Notes: a model not told the origin generated them from the sequence alone. Counted from the stretch's first letter, positions 12,520 to 24,889 are shown. The stretch: DNA of 64,000 bases from Rhizopus arrhizus (GCA_024220505.1 JAKZZE010000011.1:372001-436000), one strand, 5' to 3'. Numbers and translations are program-made.

Positions 12520-13120
12520 GTCGAATCGTATACAAATGAATGAAGACCATATTTTTTTGATGTTTTTAAAAAAATGTATTACGATTCATGCAATTTTAAT
12601 ACTCATTCATTTATAATACACAAGACCAAAAACAAGTTTAAAAAATAAGATGATGATCTTTATGTACAGCAACAAAAAAACACTTTAATCATAAAAGTAA
12701 ATAGTAGGTTTCATTCTCTCACATTACCAACGCATCTAAATTATTGTGTTACGTAGAAGTCTATGCCATTGTATGCATCCTATAAACGCATGTCTTTCAT
12801 AAATAAAGGCTCTTTGTGACCTTTTGAAGGAGATCAGAAACAAAAAAAAATTATTTCATAAATTTTTTTCTTGTTTTACAACCAATTGCTTGTACAGCAA
12901 TTGGTATAAACTTAATCGAGTGCAATTTGAAAATTTCGTAATATTTTTTGAGCTACCAAGCGATGGTTTAAAGGAAGCTTATAGAATATCTAGTCATACA
13001 TCAACCTTGTAAGAAAGAAAGAAAAATACAGTGTTACGTTACTAGCACCACATAAAGTGTTACATAGTATCAATACGGCAGATCAGTCCCACGGACTGCT
13101 TTCCTCCTTCATTCACCTTT

Positions 13121-13130
13121 TTATATAAAA
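13121..13130 (+). promoter_or_regulatory. TATA box of the secreted-protein gene
   Basis: The sequence TTATATAAAA lies 43-52 bp upstream of the start codon at 13173. A pyrimidine-rich stretch and a short leader follow. Its position fits a strong core promoter. Confidence 0.5.
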
Positions 13131-13172
13131 ACAACCCGTTCTTTCCTTTTATTTCAATACTACGTACATACC

Positions 13173-13622
13173 ATGGTCTCTTTAAACTACGTTATTGGCT
13201 TCCTCGCTTTGGCTCCTTTTTTGGCTCAAGCCAAACCTACTCCTACTAGCAGTGCACCCTTAGCCAAGCGTTCTCCTCGTAGCTGTTTCGGTAGTGGTCA
13301 ATGGGGCTACATTCGTGATGTTGTTAGTGCCTGTAATCAAGCCAAAAACGATTTCAGTAACGTAGCAATCAGCAAGTCTCACCCCTCTCAAAAATCCTAT
13401 GGTCCTTACAACACACACAGCGGTAACCGTGCCTATGTCGATATTCGTGTAGAGAATCAATATGGCTCTCAATATGAAACTGTCCATTCTAACGATATTG
13501 CTTTTGCTTGTAATGAAATCACTCAATTTTGTGTTGGTAGCCTTAGAGACACTCGTGGTGGTTGGTCTATCCAAGGCCCATTCAAGATCTTTATTGATGT
13601 AAACAACTGTAAATGTAACTAA
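13173..13622 (+). CDS. Small secreted cysteine-containing protein, function unknown (single exon)
   Basis: The 149-residue product is not a family I recognise. It starts with a clear signal peptide (hydrophobic core VIGFLALAPFLAQA, cleavage likely after AQA). A short Pro/Thr/Ser spacer then ends in a Kex2-type Lys-Arg site (LAKR), so the mature protein probably begins at SPRSCFGSGQ. The mature part has six Cys, including a terminal NCKCN, consistent with three disulfides. Gly, Ser, Tyr and Asn are frequent and no further hydrophobic segment exists. The ATG at 13173 has a good TATA box upstream. Possible roles include a host- or environment-directed secreted effector, a wall-associated protein or an antimicrobial; none is shown. 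It stands isolated in an otherwise gene-poor stretch. Confidence 0.8.
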   Translation: MVSLNYVIGFLALAPFLAQAKPTPTSSAPLAKRSPRSCFGSGQWGYIRDVVSACNQAKNDFSNVAISKSHPSQKSYGPYNTHSGNRAYVDIRVENQYGSQYETVHSNDIAFACNEITQFCVGSLRDTRGGWSIQGPFKIFIDVNNCKCN

Positions 13623-15229
13623 TTATTTATAAAGTTTAATAAAAAATAATACCATAAAACTTGACAATTTGATTTGTTAACAAGGAAGAAAATCGTGCGA
13701 GGAAATAAGAATACTGTTCTATACATGCAAGTGAAGGCTGTATAGACACAATCTTTTGTAGCATTATTATATATAGGATATACATGATGCGGATTGATCA
13801 TGCTCTTAATTAAATAATGATAAATTCAGACAGTTGCGTTTTTTAGGAATACCGTCAAATAACTTTCAGTTTTTGATGCTTGAATTTAAAACTAAGAATG
13901 ACCCTTATAAATGATAGGTAACTATCTGTAAAGTATAGCACTAGTATTTTTAAGATATACTAAATATGCCAATCAGCAATTGGAGAGTTTATGACTGACT
14001 TGGCTTTGCAGAACTAAGGCAATAAAAGTAAAGAGGAAAAGGACGAAAAAGAGTTTGGTACGGAAATAAGTCTATAGTTGAATAGTATTAACATAATGAT
14101 GCTTGAACTAATATATAAAAAAACATTGTCAATCTGATTCAGAATGCCTTCACTGACAATACTAAAAAGAGCAAACCAACTTCAGTTTGCTTGTTTTCAG
14201 TTGAATATTTACTCATAGAACAAGAAGTAAATTTGCATTAGAAAATTAAAAAGTAGAATTCTGCTTCATTCATTTTTGAATGAAATCTAACTTTTTTGTA
14301 AATAATCTTTCGAATAATAAATTTATAACAATTGTTTTCAATTTTTTTATTGAGCCATCCTTGACATCACCTACTTTTCCTTTCTGTCCATCCATTTTAA
14401 ACTGTGTATTTAAATAGTAACAAAGAGCTTGCATGATTAAAATAGGCCAAGTAAAAACTAAGGTTTTCTTCAATGTGAATTATATATAGCGTTATAGAAG
14501 TAGTAGTAGTAGTAGAGAGTGAGTAAGTGAGAGAAGTAAACGTTTCAGATATATTACACATAAACAATTATTTTTATAAACAAATCAAGACCATTGTAAA
14601 CAAGTGGTAACTTATATCGCATCGATTTTGTCCGAAATGGAGTAAGAGTGGTAACGGATTTTTACCATGGTGCAGCTGGTTAAGCTCGTGTAAAATTATA
14701 TAGATTGTGGGTCATCAATTAAAACAAATAGTTATTGATTGAGAGAAGTGCAGTCTACGAGTGAATATTCTGCTGAAAAGGATTAAAAAAAGGACTTTTT
14801 GTTGTTTCCAGCATTTGTAGATGGTGATGGATATGCAAATAATAGGAGCGATGTCGTAAACAAGTTACAACTTTATCATCAGAAGACTATCCAAAACACC
14901 AGCGAACATATTGATTTATTTCTGTTTAGCCATCGATATCTAGTGTACACGATCTAACGAGACTGTAGGACGTCATTGAGAAAGGCGTATATGACTACAA
15001 GATGAGCATCATTGAGTTTTTTTTATAAAAACTTTGCATGAACCTTTTTAAGCACCTTTTGTCTAGAGACTCAGTATGGGATTAGTACCACTTTCATAAT
15101 GGTGACTTGGGAAGGGTCTATCACTATGACTACTAGCTGAGAGATGTATACAGCAACAAGTGAGTTAGGAGAACACCATCAGGTAACGGTAGTGCATATA
15201 AAAAATATTATGCCTGTAATATATGTGCA
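13623..15229. other. Intergenic, no gene seen
   Basis: AT-rich spacer between the secreted-protein gene and the LINE remnant. It contains a short GTA trinucleotide repeat near 14500. Part of it could be decayed 3' sequence of the LINE, but nothing is legible. Confidence 0.4.
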
Positions 15230-17740
15230 TGCTCCTTTATTGTTAGCAATTTAGTCAGCTACAGTATCACCTTGATAAAGAGCCGGCATGATCCGCCCAA
15301 ATGTTTTGTAAGCACGTGTTTGGACATTTTCCATTTTGATAAATTGGAAGGAGGCAATTTTGCTGATAGCAAGTCCATACTCTAGCTGAACAGGAAATAT
15401 TTGTATGTAAAAGCGGGAAGAAAAAATTTAGCTAAATCCTTTAGTGTCAAGGGCGGTTTCAGAAAGCTGAATTGTGGCTACTAGGTCTCAATTTCTATTA
15501 TTAATGAGCGGTTCTAGTGTATTGAGGCTAATACCAAAACGGGACAGGATTTCAAGGTAAGAGAAGGAAGATTGAGTTGGAAGCGGTTCATCATAAAGTG
15601 ATTGATCTGTAGAATTTGGTATGATGCATTTACTTGTATTCTATTTATAAAAGTCTATATCTGTGGTCTTCACAAATTTTCAACAAGTTTTCATAAAATA
15701 CTTATTGGCACTGTGGACTAAATTGTCAGCATACAACAGATAAGTCAGGGAAGGAGTTAGTTGGATTGATGAGACATCTTGTGGTAATGGTTGTGGACAT
15801 GAAAACTTGGATGGGCCACTGATGTATATGAAATATAATAAGGATGATAGAATAGAGAATAGCAAGACATCAGAAACGGATGAAAGCTGTTAGGAAGTAG
15901 CGTTGTCTAATAAGTCTTCGATTTGGACTTCATCAAAGAGTTTTGGAACAAACACAAGTACTTTAAGTGATGTTTTCTCCAAGCTTTTCCGTATATTATA
16001 TAATCGGCATTGTCATATGTTGATTTAATGTCCAGAGAGGCGAGAACTGGAATGAAACGATAGGAACTAAGGGATATTGCAAAGTCCCGTTAGACATAAG
16101 GTCTTAACAAACAATCCTCTTACTTTACAAAAACTACTTGGCGCTAAACTTAATGGCAGACTGTTATCAAAAATAAATTGATGAGGTAGTTCTCAATCAG
16201 CTTGAACAACACAGAGGTGAGTTTAATTGGTTTGTAATCGTTGAAAGCCATAGAATCACCATTTTCATAAATTGGTAGCACTAGAACTACCCTCCAATTG
16301 ACATGTGTACATGACCAGATTCAAGAGGATTAAAATAGGAAAAGCAGAAAAGGTGCAAGTTAATCTTGAATAGGAGTCAGTAGTCTTTATCAAATATAAC
16401 CAGTATCAGATGCTTTTTTAGGTAGAAGACACTTCAGAAATATTTGAATATCTTCTAATTTAATAGGGCACGTCTCATTCTAAAATGGAGTAGAGGCATT
16501 GGGTCCTGACTATTACTTTGTAATACATATCCTGAGTAGGTATAATGATATTGAATATCCATTACATTAGCAACATACTGATGGCCTTCTAAAATAGAAA
16601 AAGAGGGTTATAATTTTCTTTTTTAAGTCTTTTACAAATTTTCATGATGGTTTTTGTATACTAGCCTTGTTCCATTTGCTCGCAGAATTGAGACTATGTT
16701 TCTTTCTGTCGACATTAAACCAGCCTCTTATTCGAGCCCTGGCTTCCTAATGCAGGAACTAGTGCTTGAAGCATCTTGACTCGTATGTTTTTCTTCATTT
16801 TCAATGGTGATGTCCCTTGAGGTTAAACACACGCTTCATTTTAGCAGTCCAAAAACACTCAAGTCGAATATCCTGATGAGATATACTTTATTTACGAACT
16901 TGGTTCAATAAGGCATAGATAACTTAGTAGACTTCTGCATTAAGATCTTCAATGTAAGTAACTACAGAATGTCTGTTGAGGAAAGAAAGGAGAGAGTATG
17001 GAAGCGTATTCATAGTAAGAATTGTAAGCATCCGTTTGCACTTGTTTAGTATTTGGGATCCTGTATTTTCCTAGGCATCGCGGCAGTCTCTTCAGCAGAA
17101 GGTGTTCGTGATTGCGACTATTGTTAATTCAAAAGAAGAGAGTCATAAACTTGTAATTAGAGTCGAGCGAAGGCCATCTCTGCTCGATAGTTGAGGTGAG
17201 CCGAATTATTCAGCACGAAAAAAGTAGACAGTGATACCACTTCCTTAGTAGGTAGTGAAGTTAAGGCTCCCATGTGTTAGTCTCTTGTCCCAAATAATCA
17301 AATTGTAAGATTGTACCCAATCTTATAACATATGACTATGATGGATAAAAAAAAGTGTCCTCGGTATAGGACCTTGTTCTCGTGTTGAATTCGCCACTAA
17401 CTACAGCCGAGATGGTGTTAGGGAGCTCCAAAGGTAACTATACCAAGAGTTCAAAAATGTCTGCATATGATAAAGAAGGCAGTAAACAAAGACAATAAAC
17501 AGTTACTTTTGATATAATGAAAGAGTATATTTAGTTAGTAGTGAATAATCGTATGGAACATGGTGAACTGCGAAAGAAGTGAATGAGTTAACCAATAAGG
17601 CAATTTCAAACATATCTCAATGTATGAACAAATGAATAGGGCGTCTATAAGTGTAGAGTTATTGCCGTGCAGTAGAATAGTTTTTTGGAGAAAATAATCT
17701 TGATTTAGCAATCAATAAAACAGGAGATGAACTAGCTTGT
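15230..17740 (-). mobile_element. Decayed LINE (non-LTR retrotransposon) with endonuclease and reverse transcriptase remnants
   Basis: Read on the minus strand across many stops and frameshifts, the order matches an APE-endonuclease/RT LINE. Near 17.5-17.4 kb is an endonuclease block (LLPSLSYADIFELL, then VVSGEFNTR, cognate of the GDFNxR motif). Near 16.3-16.2 kb is the RT fingers block (VLVLPIYENGDSMAFNDY then KPIKLTSVLFKLIE). Near 16.05 kb is LASLDIKSTYDNAD (the first catalytic Asp region). Near 15.73 kb is LLYADNLVHSANK, the YADD box with the second Asp changed to Asn. Near 15.5-15.3 kb is a thumb-like stretch, LEYGLAISKIASFQFIKMEN. No open frame longer than about 60 codons survives, so it is inactive. 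I could not define the ends or a poly-A tail. Confidence 0.72.
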
Positions 17741-18103
17741 TTCGGTAAATCAAATAATAATTAATTGCACAATTGCACATCAACTATCATAAATTAGGAA
17801 ATAATTCAAAAAAGGCAAGTATTTATTAAATGATTAACAAAGCTTTCATTGTCAAGCAAATTTTATGTTCTCTATTAAATTTTAGTTCTCCACGTTCAAA
17901 GATGACATAAGTATAGTAATAATACATTCATCCTGAAGATTTGAGTAGTAAAGAGTTCGTCTTCAAAAGGGTATTCGTGTTACAAGAACCCTGAGAGGAA
18001 CCAGTAATTTATGCACTTCAATAATCTCTCTCCCTTTGTGGAAAATATAATTAATTAACAAAGACAGATAAAAGATAGCTTGCTGTCATTCTTTTTTACT
18101 CTC
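17741..18103. other. Upstream region of the chitosanase gene
   Basis: About 360 bp of AT-rich sequence between the LINE remnant and the chitosanase start. It presumably holds that gene's promoter. No clear TATA box or other element was identified. Confidence 0.4.
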
Positions 18104-19567
18104 ATGTTTTTTTATTTGTTTTTTTGTATCATTGTACCCTTCGCTTTTGCAAAGACAGAGTACTGTTCTGGTCATGAATTTTCATCTACCAAAATCAACT
18201 GTGATAAATTTCAATTTTCTAAACTAAAGTCCAATGGTCAATGTACAGATAGTAAGAAGGCCACTAGTGGGGAATTTCATGGAATGGCACTGACCAATTG
18301 CACTACGTAAACTAAAAAAGAAAATGGAAGATGTCAAATGCTTATAGATGTATTTATAGGTTTTATGATTTAAGTAATTTACCGAGTCAAAATATGGATT
18401 CTAAAGCTATCAAAATGGCTGAGCTTATTACAAATGTGTAAGTTTACAAAAAAAGAAAAAAAAAAAAGAAAAAAAGACAAGATGATAGATGCTTAAAGCT
18501 ATTTTTCTTTTTAGATTCGAGAATGGAAATACTGCGATGGGTTATGCTGTAAGTAAAGATATTATATTAATTTGGAATACTCATTTTTATACTTTAGGCT
18601 GCAGAACGACTAGGAGATTGTCGTGGCTACACTTGGTAAAATAAAAATCATTGTATATTAATGGAAATAAATAATCTTATTTATTATGAAAATAGTGGAT
18701 ATATTGGCTTTACGACTGGTACAAATGATGCTTATACAGTTGTCAAAGAATACATAAGACGTAAGCCTAAAGCATCAATCAAGAAATACATACCTGCCTT
18801 AAAGAAATTAACAACATATGATTTCGGTGATCCTAAACGAGATGATACAACTCAACTTAAAGGCTTTGATAAAATTTGGCATAAGACAACTTGCGATGAT
18901 CCAGACTTTATTCAGACACAGTTAGATGTAGGACAATCAATGTATTTAAAACCTGCACTCAAGTACGCGGCTAGTGTAGGTATTCATTCTAACCTTGGAA
19001 AGGCTATTTTCTATGGTAAATACATAATAACATTGTACTTTAACATATTGCTTAAACTCTTTCACTGATAGATACTATTGTTCAACATGGTTGGCAGGTA
19101 AAGAAAAAAAAAGGCTTACTTTTTTTCGTTATTAAACTTCAAATAGTATGTTGAATCATTTATTAATCTACCAAGGATTATTGAATTAACTGGCCCAAAA
19201 AAGAAAGAAGAATCAGAAAGAAGCTATCTAACTCGTTTCATTACAACGCGAAGGCAATTAGTGTGCTGCTATCCAGGTGGTGTTTGGTAAATTATTTATT
19301 ATCGCTCTTCTCTTTTTACATTCACTAATTTTTTTTTTTTTTTTTCTTTGGCATAGGAATGATTCGGCAGATAGAATGCAAGATCTTCAATACCTAATCA
19401 ATCAATGGTCTCAAACTAAAGACCTCAAAAACCCCGTGGAACTCAAGATTTATGGCGTCAAGATTACTGGAAAAGAAAATATATTGGTAGATAGTCAACG
19501 ATGTAAACATACGAAACACAAGAAACCAAAATCAATTTCGCTGTCTATTCCCGATACGTGTTTATAG
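18104..19567 (+). CDS. Secreted GH46 chitosanase (8 exons)
   Basis: The exons read 18104-18306, 18360-18437, 18515-18548, 18598-18635, 18696-19015, 19072-19097, 19147-19286 and 19357-19567, giving 349 residues in a closed frame. Residues 1-16 are a signal peptide (FFYLFFCIIVPFAFA). A Cys-containing N-terminal extension of about 70 residues follows. The catalytic domain starts at AELITNVFENGNTAMGYA, with Glu96 as the probable proton donor. Asp112 in LGDCRGYT is the probable second acid, as in Streptomyces chitosanases. GYIGFTTGTNDAYTVV, AIFYDTIVQHGW and YLTRFITTRRQLV are further family blocks. GH46 hydrolyses beta-1,4 bonds in chitosan, the deacetylated chitin abundant in Mucorales walls, so wall remodelling or nutrition is likely. 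The next gene starts 83 bp downstream on the same strand. Confidence 0.88.
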
Positions 19568-19649
19568 ATCGTGTAACAGAATAAACTTTTTATTTTTATT
19601 TTTACTTTCTTTCTCTTTCTTTTCCTTTCCTATTTTAAATAAAAAAAAA

Positions 19650-21042
19650 ATGGAATATCGATACTTGGGAAATTCTGGTTTGAAGATAAGTGTGCTTTCT
19701 TTAGGTTCATGGATTACTTTTGGTAACAAAATACAATAAAAATATAGTAGCTTTTGATAGTAATACTAATATTTTTAGGCGGTCAAATTTCACCCGGTAA
19801 AAGCAAAATAATAATATAAAAGGGAATAAATTATTATAACATATATTCGTACATTAGAACAAGCATCAGACATTGTAAAGACAGCATTAGAATTGGGCAT
19901 TAACCACTTTGATGTAGCAGAAAGTCATTCTGGTACATACACCAATTTACTCATTATATAAAACCAACATTTTTATAGGCGGACAAGCTGAAATCGATTT
20001 AGGTTTAGCTTTACGTAATCAACCTGGTTTAAGGCGATCAGACTATGTAATATCTACCAAAGTATTTTGGGGAGGAAAAGGGCCCAATGACAGAGGATTA
20101 TCTAGAAAGCATGTATTTGAAGGTACCGTGGCATGTTTACAAAGACTTCAATTAGATTATGTCGATATACTCTATGCACAAAGGCCAGGTTAGAGAAAGA
20201 AAAATGTTTCCAACGGACAGTATACTTATTACAACATCATTTAGATCCCGATACACCAATGGAAGAAATTGTAAGAGCATTTAATTGGTGTATTGATAAA
20301 GGCATGGCACTTTACTGGGGAACAAGTGAATGGCCAGCTTATTTGATAACAGAGGCTATGCACGTTGCCAATAGATTGAATTTAATAGCACCCATCACAG
20401 AGGTACGATAGACAGACTTATGAGCAAGCAAAATATCTTATACAAGCATATAGTCACCACAATATAACATGTTAAATCGTGAACGCGTAGAAAAAGAGTA
20501 TTTACCGATGTTTCAAAAATACAAGCTAGGTACTTGCATATGGTCACCACTAGCCTCTGGTAAATGAAATGTTATTGTGTACGCGTGCAATTTGATTTAT
20601 GATTTATTAGGCTTACTAAGTGGGAAATATAATGACGGTATCATCCCACCTTATACAAGATTGGCTATTCAAGATCATCCTGTAATTAATCGATTAAGAG
20701 CTGGATTCTTTAGTGAAGAAGGGAGAAGAAAATTAGAAAAGATTAAAATGGTGTGTGTAAGTAGACAATCCAAAAAATATAACTTTCCTTTCTTTCTTAT
20801 ATTCCACCTCGTAGGGCATTGCTCAACGTTTAGGATGTACACCAGCACAATTAGGTATTGCTTGGTGCTTAAAAAATAAAAACGTAACATCAGTTATCAT
20901 CGGCGCATCAACGCCATTACAAGCAAGAGAAAATATCCAGGCGCTGAATAAGCGTCATTTGTTGACAGATGATGTGATGCATGAATTAGATAGGATATTA
21001 GGCAATGTACCTGAAAGTGTGTTTGATTTTAGAAAATCTTAA
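19650..21042 (+). CDS. Aldo-keto reductase, Kv-beta/AKR6-like (8 exons), catalytic Tyr replaced
   Basis: The exons read 19650-19722, 19779-19796, 19858-19932, 19979-20188, 20245-20402, 20454-20559, 20611-20756 and 20815-21042, giving 337 residues. The protein starts [17 protein letters not shown] and has HFDVAESH, the Lys in [30 protein letters not shown], the GTSEWPA loop and the NADPH-binding end [15 protein letters not shown]. This is the potassium-channel beta-subunit branch of AKRs. The motif normally read AEVYxGG is AESHSGG here, so the catalytic Tyr is His; the redox activity may be lost or altered. Exon 7 was ended at the strong GTGTGT/GTAAGT donor; alternative donors two codons earlier exist. 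It is convergent with the APSES gene, with 86 bp between stops. Confidence 0.88.
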
Positions 21043-21128
21043 AATTTATTTTTATTAATTATATAATACAAAATAATAATAAAAAGAGAGTGTATAATAC
21101 AACTTGAATGATGGGGAGAAAGTGATAA

Positions 21129-22015
21129 TTAAGAATAATAATTGTGATATTGTTCTATTGGTAACATGGAAGGCACTGAAGGTGCAGAAGGTAATTCATT
21201 CATAAAATAGTCTTGATTGTTATAATAATTCATCAAATGTCCATTTGTCATGTTGTTAGGGTATGGATTAGTGGTTACCATGGCTGTTGTTGTATGCTGT
21301 TGATGATGAGGATGGTATGGATGATAGTTGATTGGCTGCTCTTGAGTTTGTAAATAAATAGGTTGATGATTTGGCATAAAGTAATTATTATTTTGTGGTA
21401 ATTGTTTTGGGTAAAAGTATGAGTTTGGATCATCAACAAATAATGGGTACAAATAATCTATGATTGAATACTGAATCGCTAATGCCTTTGCTCTTGCAAA
21501 TGTAACCCTAAAATAGATAAAATTGATGTAAGCATTATATACTTTATAAAAAAATAATAATAAAAAGCTTTACCAAACGCCTTTCAAATGCATAGCTCCG
21601 ACTTTAACAACCACACGTCCTTTTTCATTCTTCAAGATACCATCACGTTTACCGCGAGACATGCCAGTGACATTAAGTAATTTAGTGCCATTGATCATAT
21701 CATTATCTATTATATAAAATAAAAAAGTAAGAATTTATCAGTGGACTCTTATTTTCTTATTTAGTTACCTTGACGACGAGTCACACAAATACCGCGAACA
21801 TCTACTTGGTAACATACTGTTCCTTCATCGTCCCAAAGCGAAGTAGAAATTTTAGGTTTTGGTAATGTTACCTCAACGGATTGTGTCAAGTGAATGTTAT
21901 GATAAAAGTCAGGGTCATAGGGAAAATGTGGCGAATAGTTTGTCATGGGTTGAGGAGAATCAAATGATTTTATCGGCTCATCCGTTATAGTAGGTTGTAC
22001 TGGGTATTGAAACAT
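21129..22015 (-). CDS. APSES-domain transcription factor, StuA/Efg1-like (3 exons)
   Basis: The exons are 22015-21769, 21706-21574 and 21507-21129, giving 252 residues. After a Pro/Tyr-rich N-terminus the APSES DNA-binding domain begins near residue 50. It reads [20 protein letters not shown], then [20 protein letters not shown], then [16 protein letters not shown] and [12 protein letters not shown] with YPLFVDDP. This is the nearly invariant StuA/Asm1/Efg1 core, a bHLH-like fold binding (A/T)CGCG(T/A)N(A/C)-type sites and controlling morphogenesis and sporulation. The C-terminus is Gln/Asn/His/Tyr-rich, probably disordered. The protein is shorter than ascomycete StuA. The ATG at 22015 is the first true ATG in the frame. 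About 3 kb of gene-free sequence lies upstream, typical of a developmental regulator. Confidence 0.93.
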
Positions 22016-22132
22016 AAGATTATAAACAAAGAAGAAAGAAAGAAAAGGGCAATATGACAAGTCCTTTTTATTAAGAAAAAAAAAATAATTTATTGAAAAG
22101 GCAAGGCTTTTTTTTTATGATTTGATCTCCTC

Positions 22133-22136
<4 letters not shown>

Positions 22137-22188
<52 letters not shown>
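22137..22188. repeat. A52 homopolymer tract
   Basis: Fifty-two A on the + strand, 122 bp upstream of the APSES start codon, thus poly-T in that gene's sense direction. It may act as a promoter-opening poly(dA:dT) element, or simply be a slippage product. Confidence 0.9.
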
Positions 22189-22192
<4 letters not shown>

Positions 22193-24889
22193 TAATATAG
22201 AAGGCATATGTGGAATACAATCATATGAGTAAAAATTTCATCAAATGAGCAAAGAGAAAAGAATGAAAAGATAGAAAAGAAAAAATAACAATAAGATAAT
22301 AGAGACTTAAGGGAGAAAAAGCTTTATATGGTTCTTCTTTTTTATTTTAACCATGGTTATAATTCTCCTTTTTCATTTTCATTATTTCCCATTCCCGTAA
22401 AATGTGGATTTTTTTTCTGTTGTGTATTTTATCGAAACACTTAAAAAAAGCCGATAATTCCGCACTAAACTCAGGATTTAACATTGAAACGTCTCTTGAT
22501 CTCCTTTAGAGATTTTTGATACAGATAACAAGAATACCCATCTTTTTTTTTTTAGAATTTTCTTGTCTGTCTTTCATTTTTATACAGCGTCATACAAAGC
22601 ATATGGTTAATTTTATTCGCTATTTCTTATAGAAGAATGACATACCAAACAAGTAAATAGTTGAAAGGCTACTATTTTAATCCTTGTTATGTGGGAAAGA
22701 TTTCATTTTCATTATTAGAAATATCGGGAAATTAATTAAGTTCTTTGTGTTTGGTGGAACAAAATAGAAAGAAGCTTCTAATTTTGCATTACTGAAGAGA
22801 AAATGGATTATAATAGGGAAATGATATACAAACCAATGATATTCTTATTTATTCCATCTTTATTTCGAGAGACGTTCTACATATGATGTAACTTCATTCT
22901 GTGTAAATATTTCAAACATCAGGAACAATTTTGGTAACATTGCCATTCCCTTTAAAACTTTAATTTTTTTTTTTCCTCGGCGTATATCAACCTTCTTTAC
23001 CAAATGGCGCGTTCATGTTTATTTACAATCGCGTGCAAGATAAACGTGTACCTTAAGTGACATATCTGTTTAACTGATCTATTCAAGGATACGATAATCT
23101 AAATTACAGATGATAGATCCGCGCATCTTTTTTTTTTTCAATTTTTCTTTAAATTGAATGAAAATTAAAGTCTACTGTTACAGAGCTAAGCACAATTTGT
23201 TATTTCATTATTAATAGTTTCATAAATTAATAAAAATAAAATAAGAATTAACTATTTAATGAAACTTAATGCATTATCCTTAACTATTCTTTCTTTCACC
23301 TCCCCCCATTTTTCTTTCACTTCTCCCCCCAAAGCTACCGCTTTTACTGTTCTTGTGTAATTAGCTGGAAGAATTACAAATAACTTTTTCTTTAGGCGTA
23401 AAAAACTAAATGAAAGCTTTGTTTGAACTTTTATCCATTGTTTTGATTTGACATCAGTTAATTCACAGGAAGGTTTGTTTGCTTTTGAACTGTCAACTAA
23501 AATTGTAAAAAAAAAAAAAAAAAAAAAAGTAAAAATAAACTCCATAGTTTCACAAGAAACATTTCTTGTTTGGCTTTATCAATTCCCATAACAAACAAAA
23601 ATCCGCGAAATTTTTCAGAGAGAAAAAATAAAAAACAAAAAAGAAAGGGAAAATAAAAAAAAAAGTAGATTTTTTATATAGTTTTTGAATATATATTTTT
23701 TGCTGATCATCTTGCATAGACTTGCATTGAAAAAGACTTGATTTGTTCAATGCACTCCCAAAATATGGGTTTAATTCTCTTTTTTTGCGCGGATTTATTT
23801 GTCAATTTTATGTTTACAACAGCACGCACAAGTATTGAAAACGTTTTCTTCTTTTTTAGTACAACAAACGTGTTTTTTGCTTCTCTTTTTCAATTATATA
23901 TTATTCTTTTCTCTTCTTTTTCGTCTATTTTATGAAAAACTCTACTTTTTCGACAAAAACGCGTCGCTTATATAAGAGCTAACTAATTGGTCAAAACATC
24001 GTAACACAACCTAAAGGTAACTTTTTTTAATTTCTTGATAAACACATTTTAGTCGGAGTTTATTTAAAAGTCTACCCAAAAATAAAGACCAAGATCCGTA
24101 AGACTGGGGAGAATAATATCGAATAGAAGACCTCTTTTTCTTTCTTTATTGAGTAAACCCAAGCTACTTGTTTTTTTTTCATAAACTCATCAGGTAATTA
24201 ATATGAGCCGAAATATCTTTATTGTGTACATATTTCATTTATTCTTTCTCATTAAGGATCTATTCTTAAAATATGATTAAAAAAAAAGCATTACAATAAC
24301 TTGGCCCTATTGTACGACAATAAAAAAAAGAACTTTTCAAACCTATTTTTCTTTTCTCGATTTGAGAGAGCGGGGATCATCTTTTGTGGCCTTTTCATTC
24401 ACTTTCTAATGCTGAGTCTAGTTTTGTCTTACATGTACGCACACACATACACGGCTCTTTCCAAAAACAGTAGGATACACCTTCAATAAAGGTGTAGTAC
24501 TACTAAAAACAGGGTATAAGAGCAGGTGATTTATGTAAGTCAGCCGGTTTTTTACTCAATTCTTTTCTTCCTCTTTCATTCTGTATATGAAAATAACCTC
24601 GGTATGCTATGAATATTAGGAGATGTTTACTGTTTCCTTTACAAGAACTGCGGAAATTGAAAAAAATTTAACAAAAAGATCTGGATTATGCGACTAAAGG
24701 CATCCCTACAAGTGATTGTATTACATTAATTACTCTTTAACATATCACAAACCATTATTTTTAATAATTTATAGTTTAATGAAACTAATAATAACTTTTT
24801 ATTAAAAGATACAACCCTTCATTTACGACGTTTATGGCGCCAAATTATGGTTTTTAAAAATAAATTGCGGGATGTCAAATCTCGATTTG

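Larger units (their letters stand above)
9214..13120. other. 3.9-kb gene-poor region
   Basis: I read both strands and found no convincing exon, transposase motif or RNA gene. The only open stretches (for example 11824-12018 and 12307-12510 on +) are short, lack family features and sit in AT-rich sequence. Two T-then-A palindromic tracts occur near 12.16 and 12.5 kb. Confidence 0.5.

Noticed and set aside
23252..23935. Three small ORFs on both strands
   Set aside because: They are Phe/Lys-rich and driven by T/A runs, so chance open frames are more likely.
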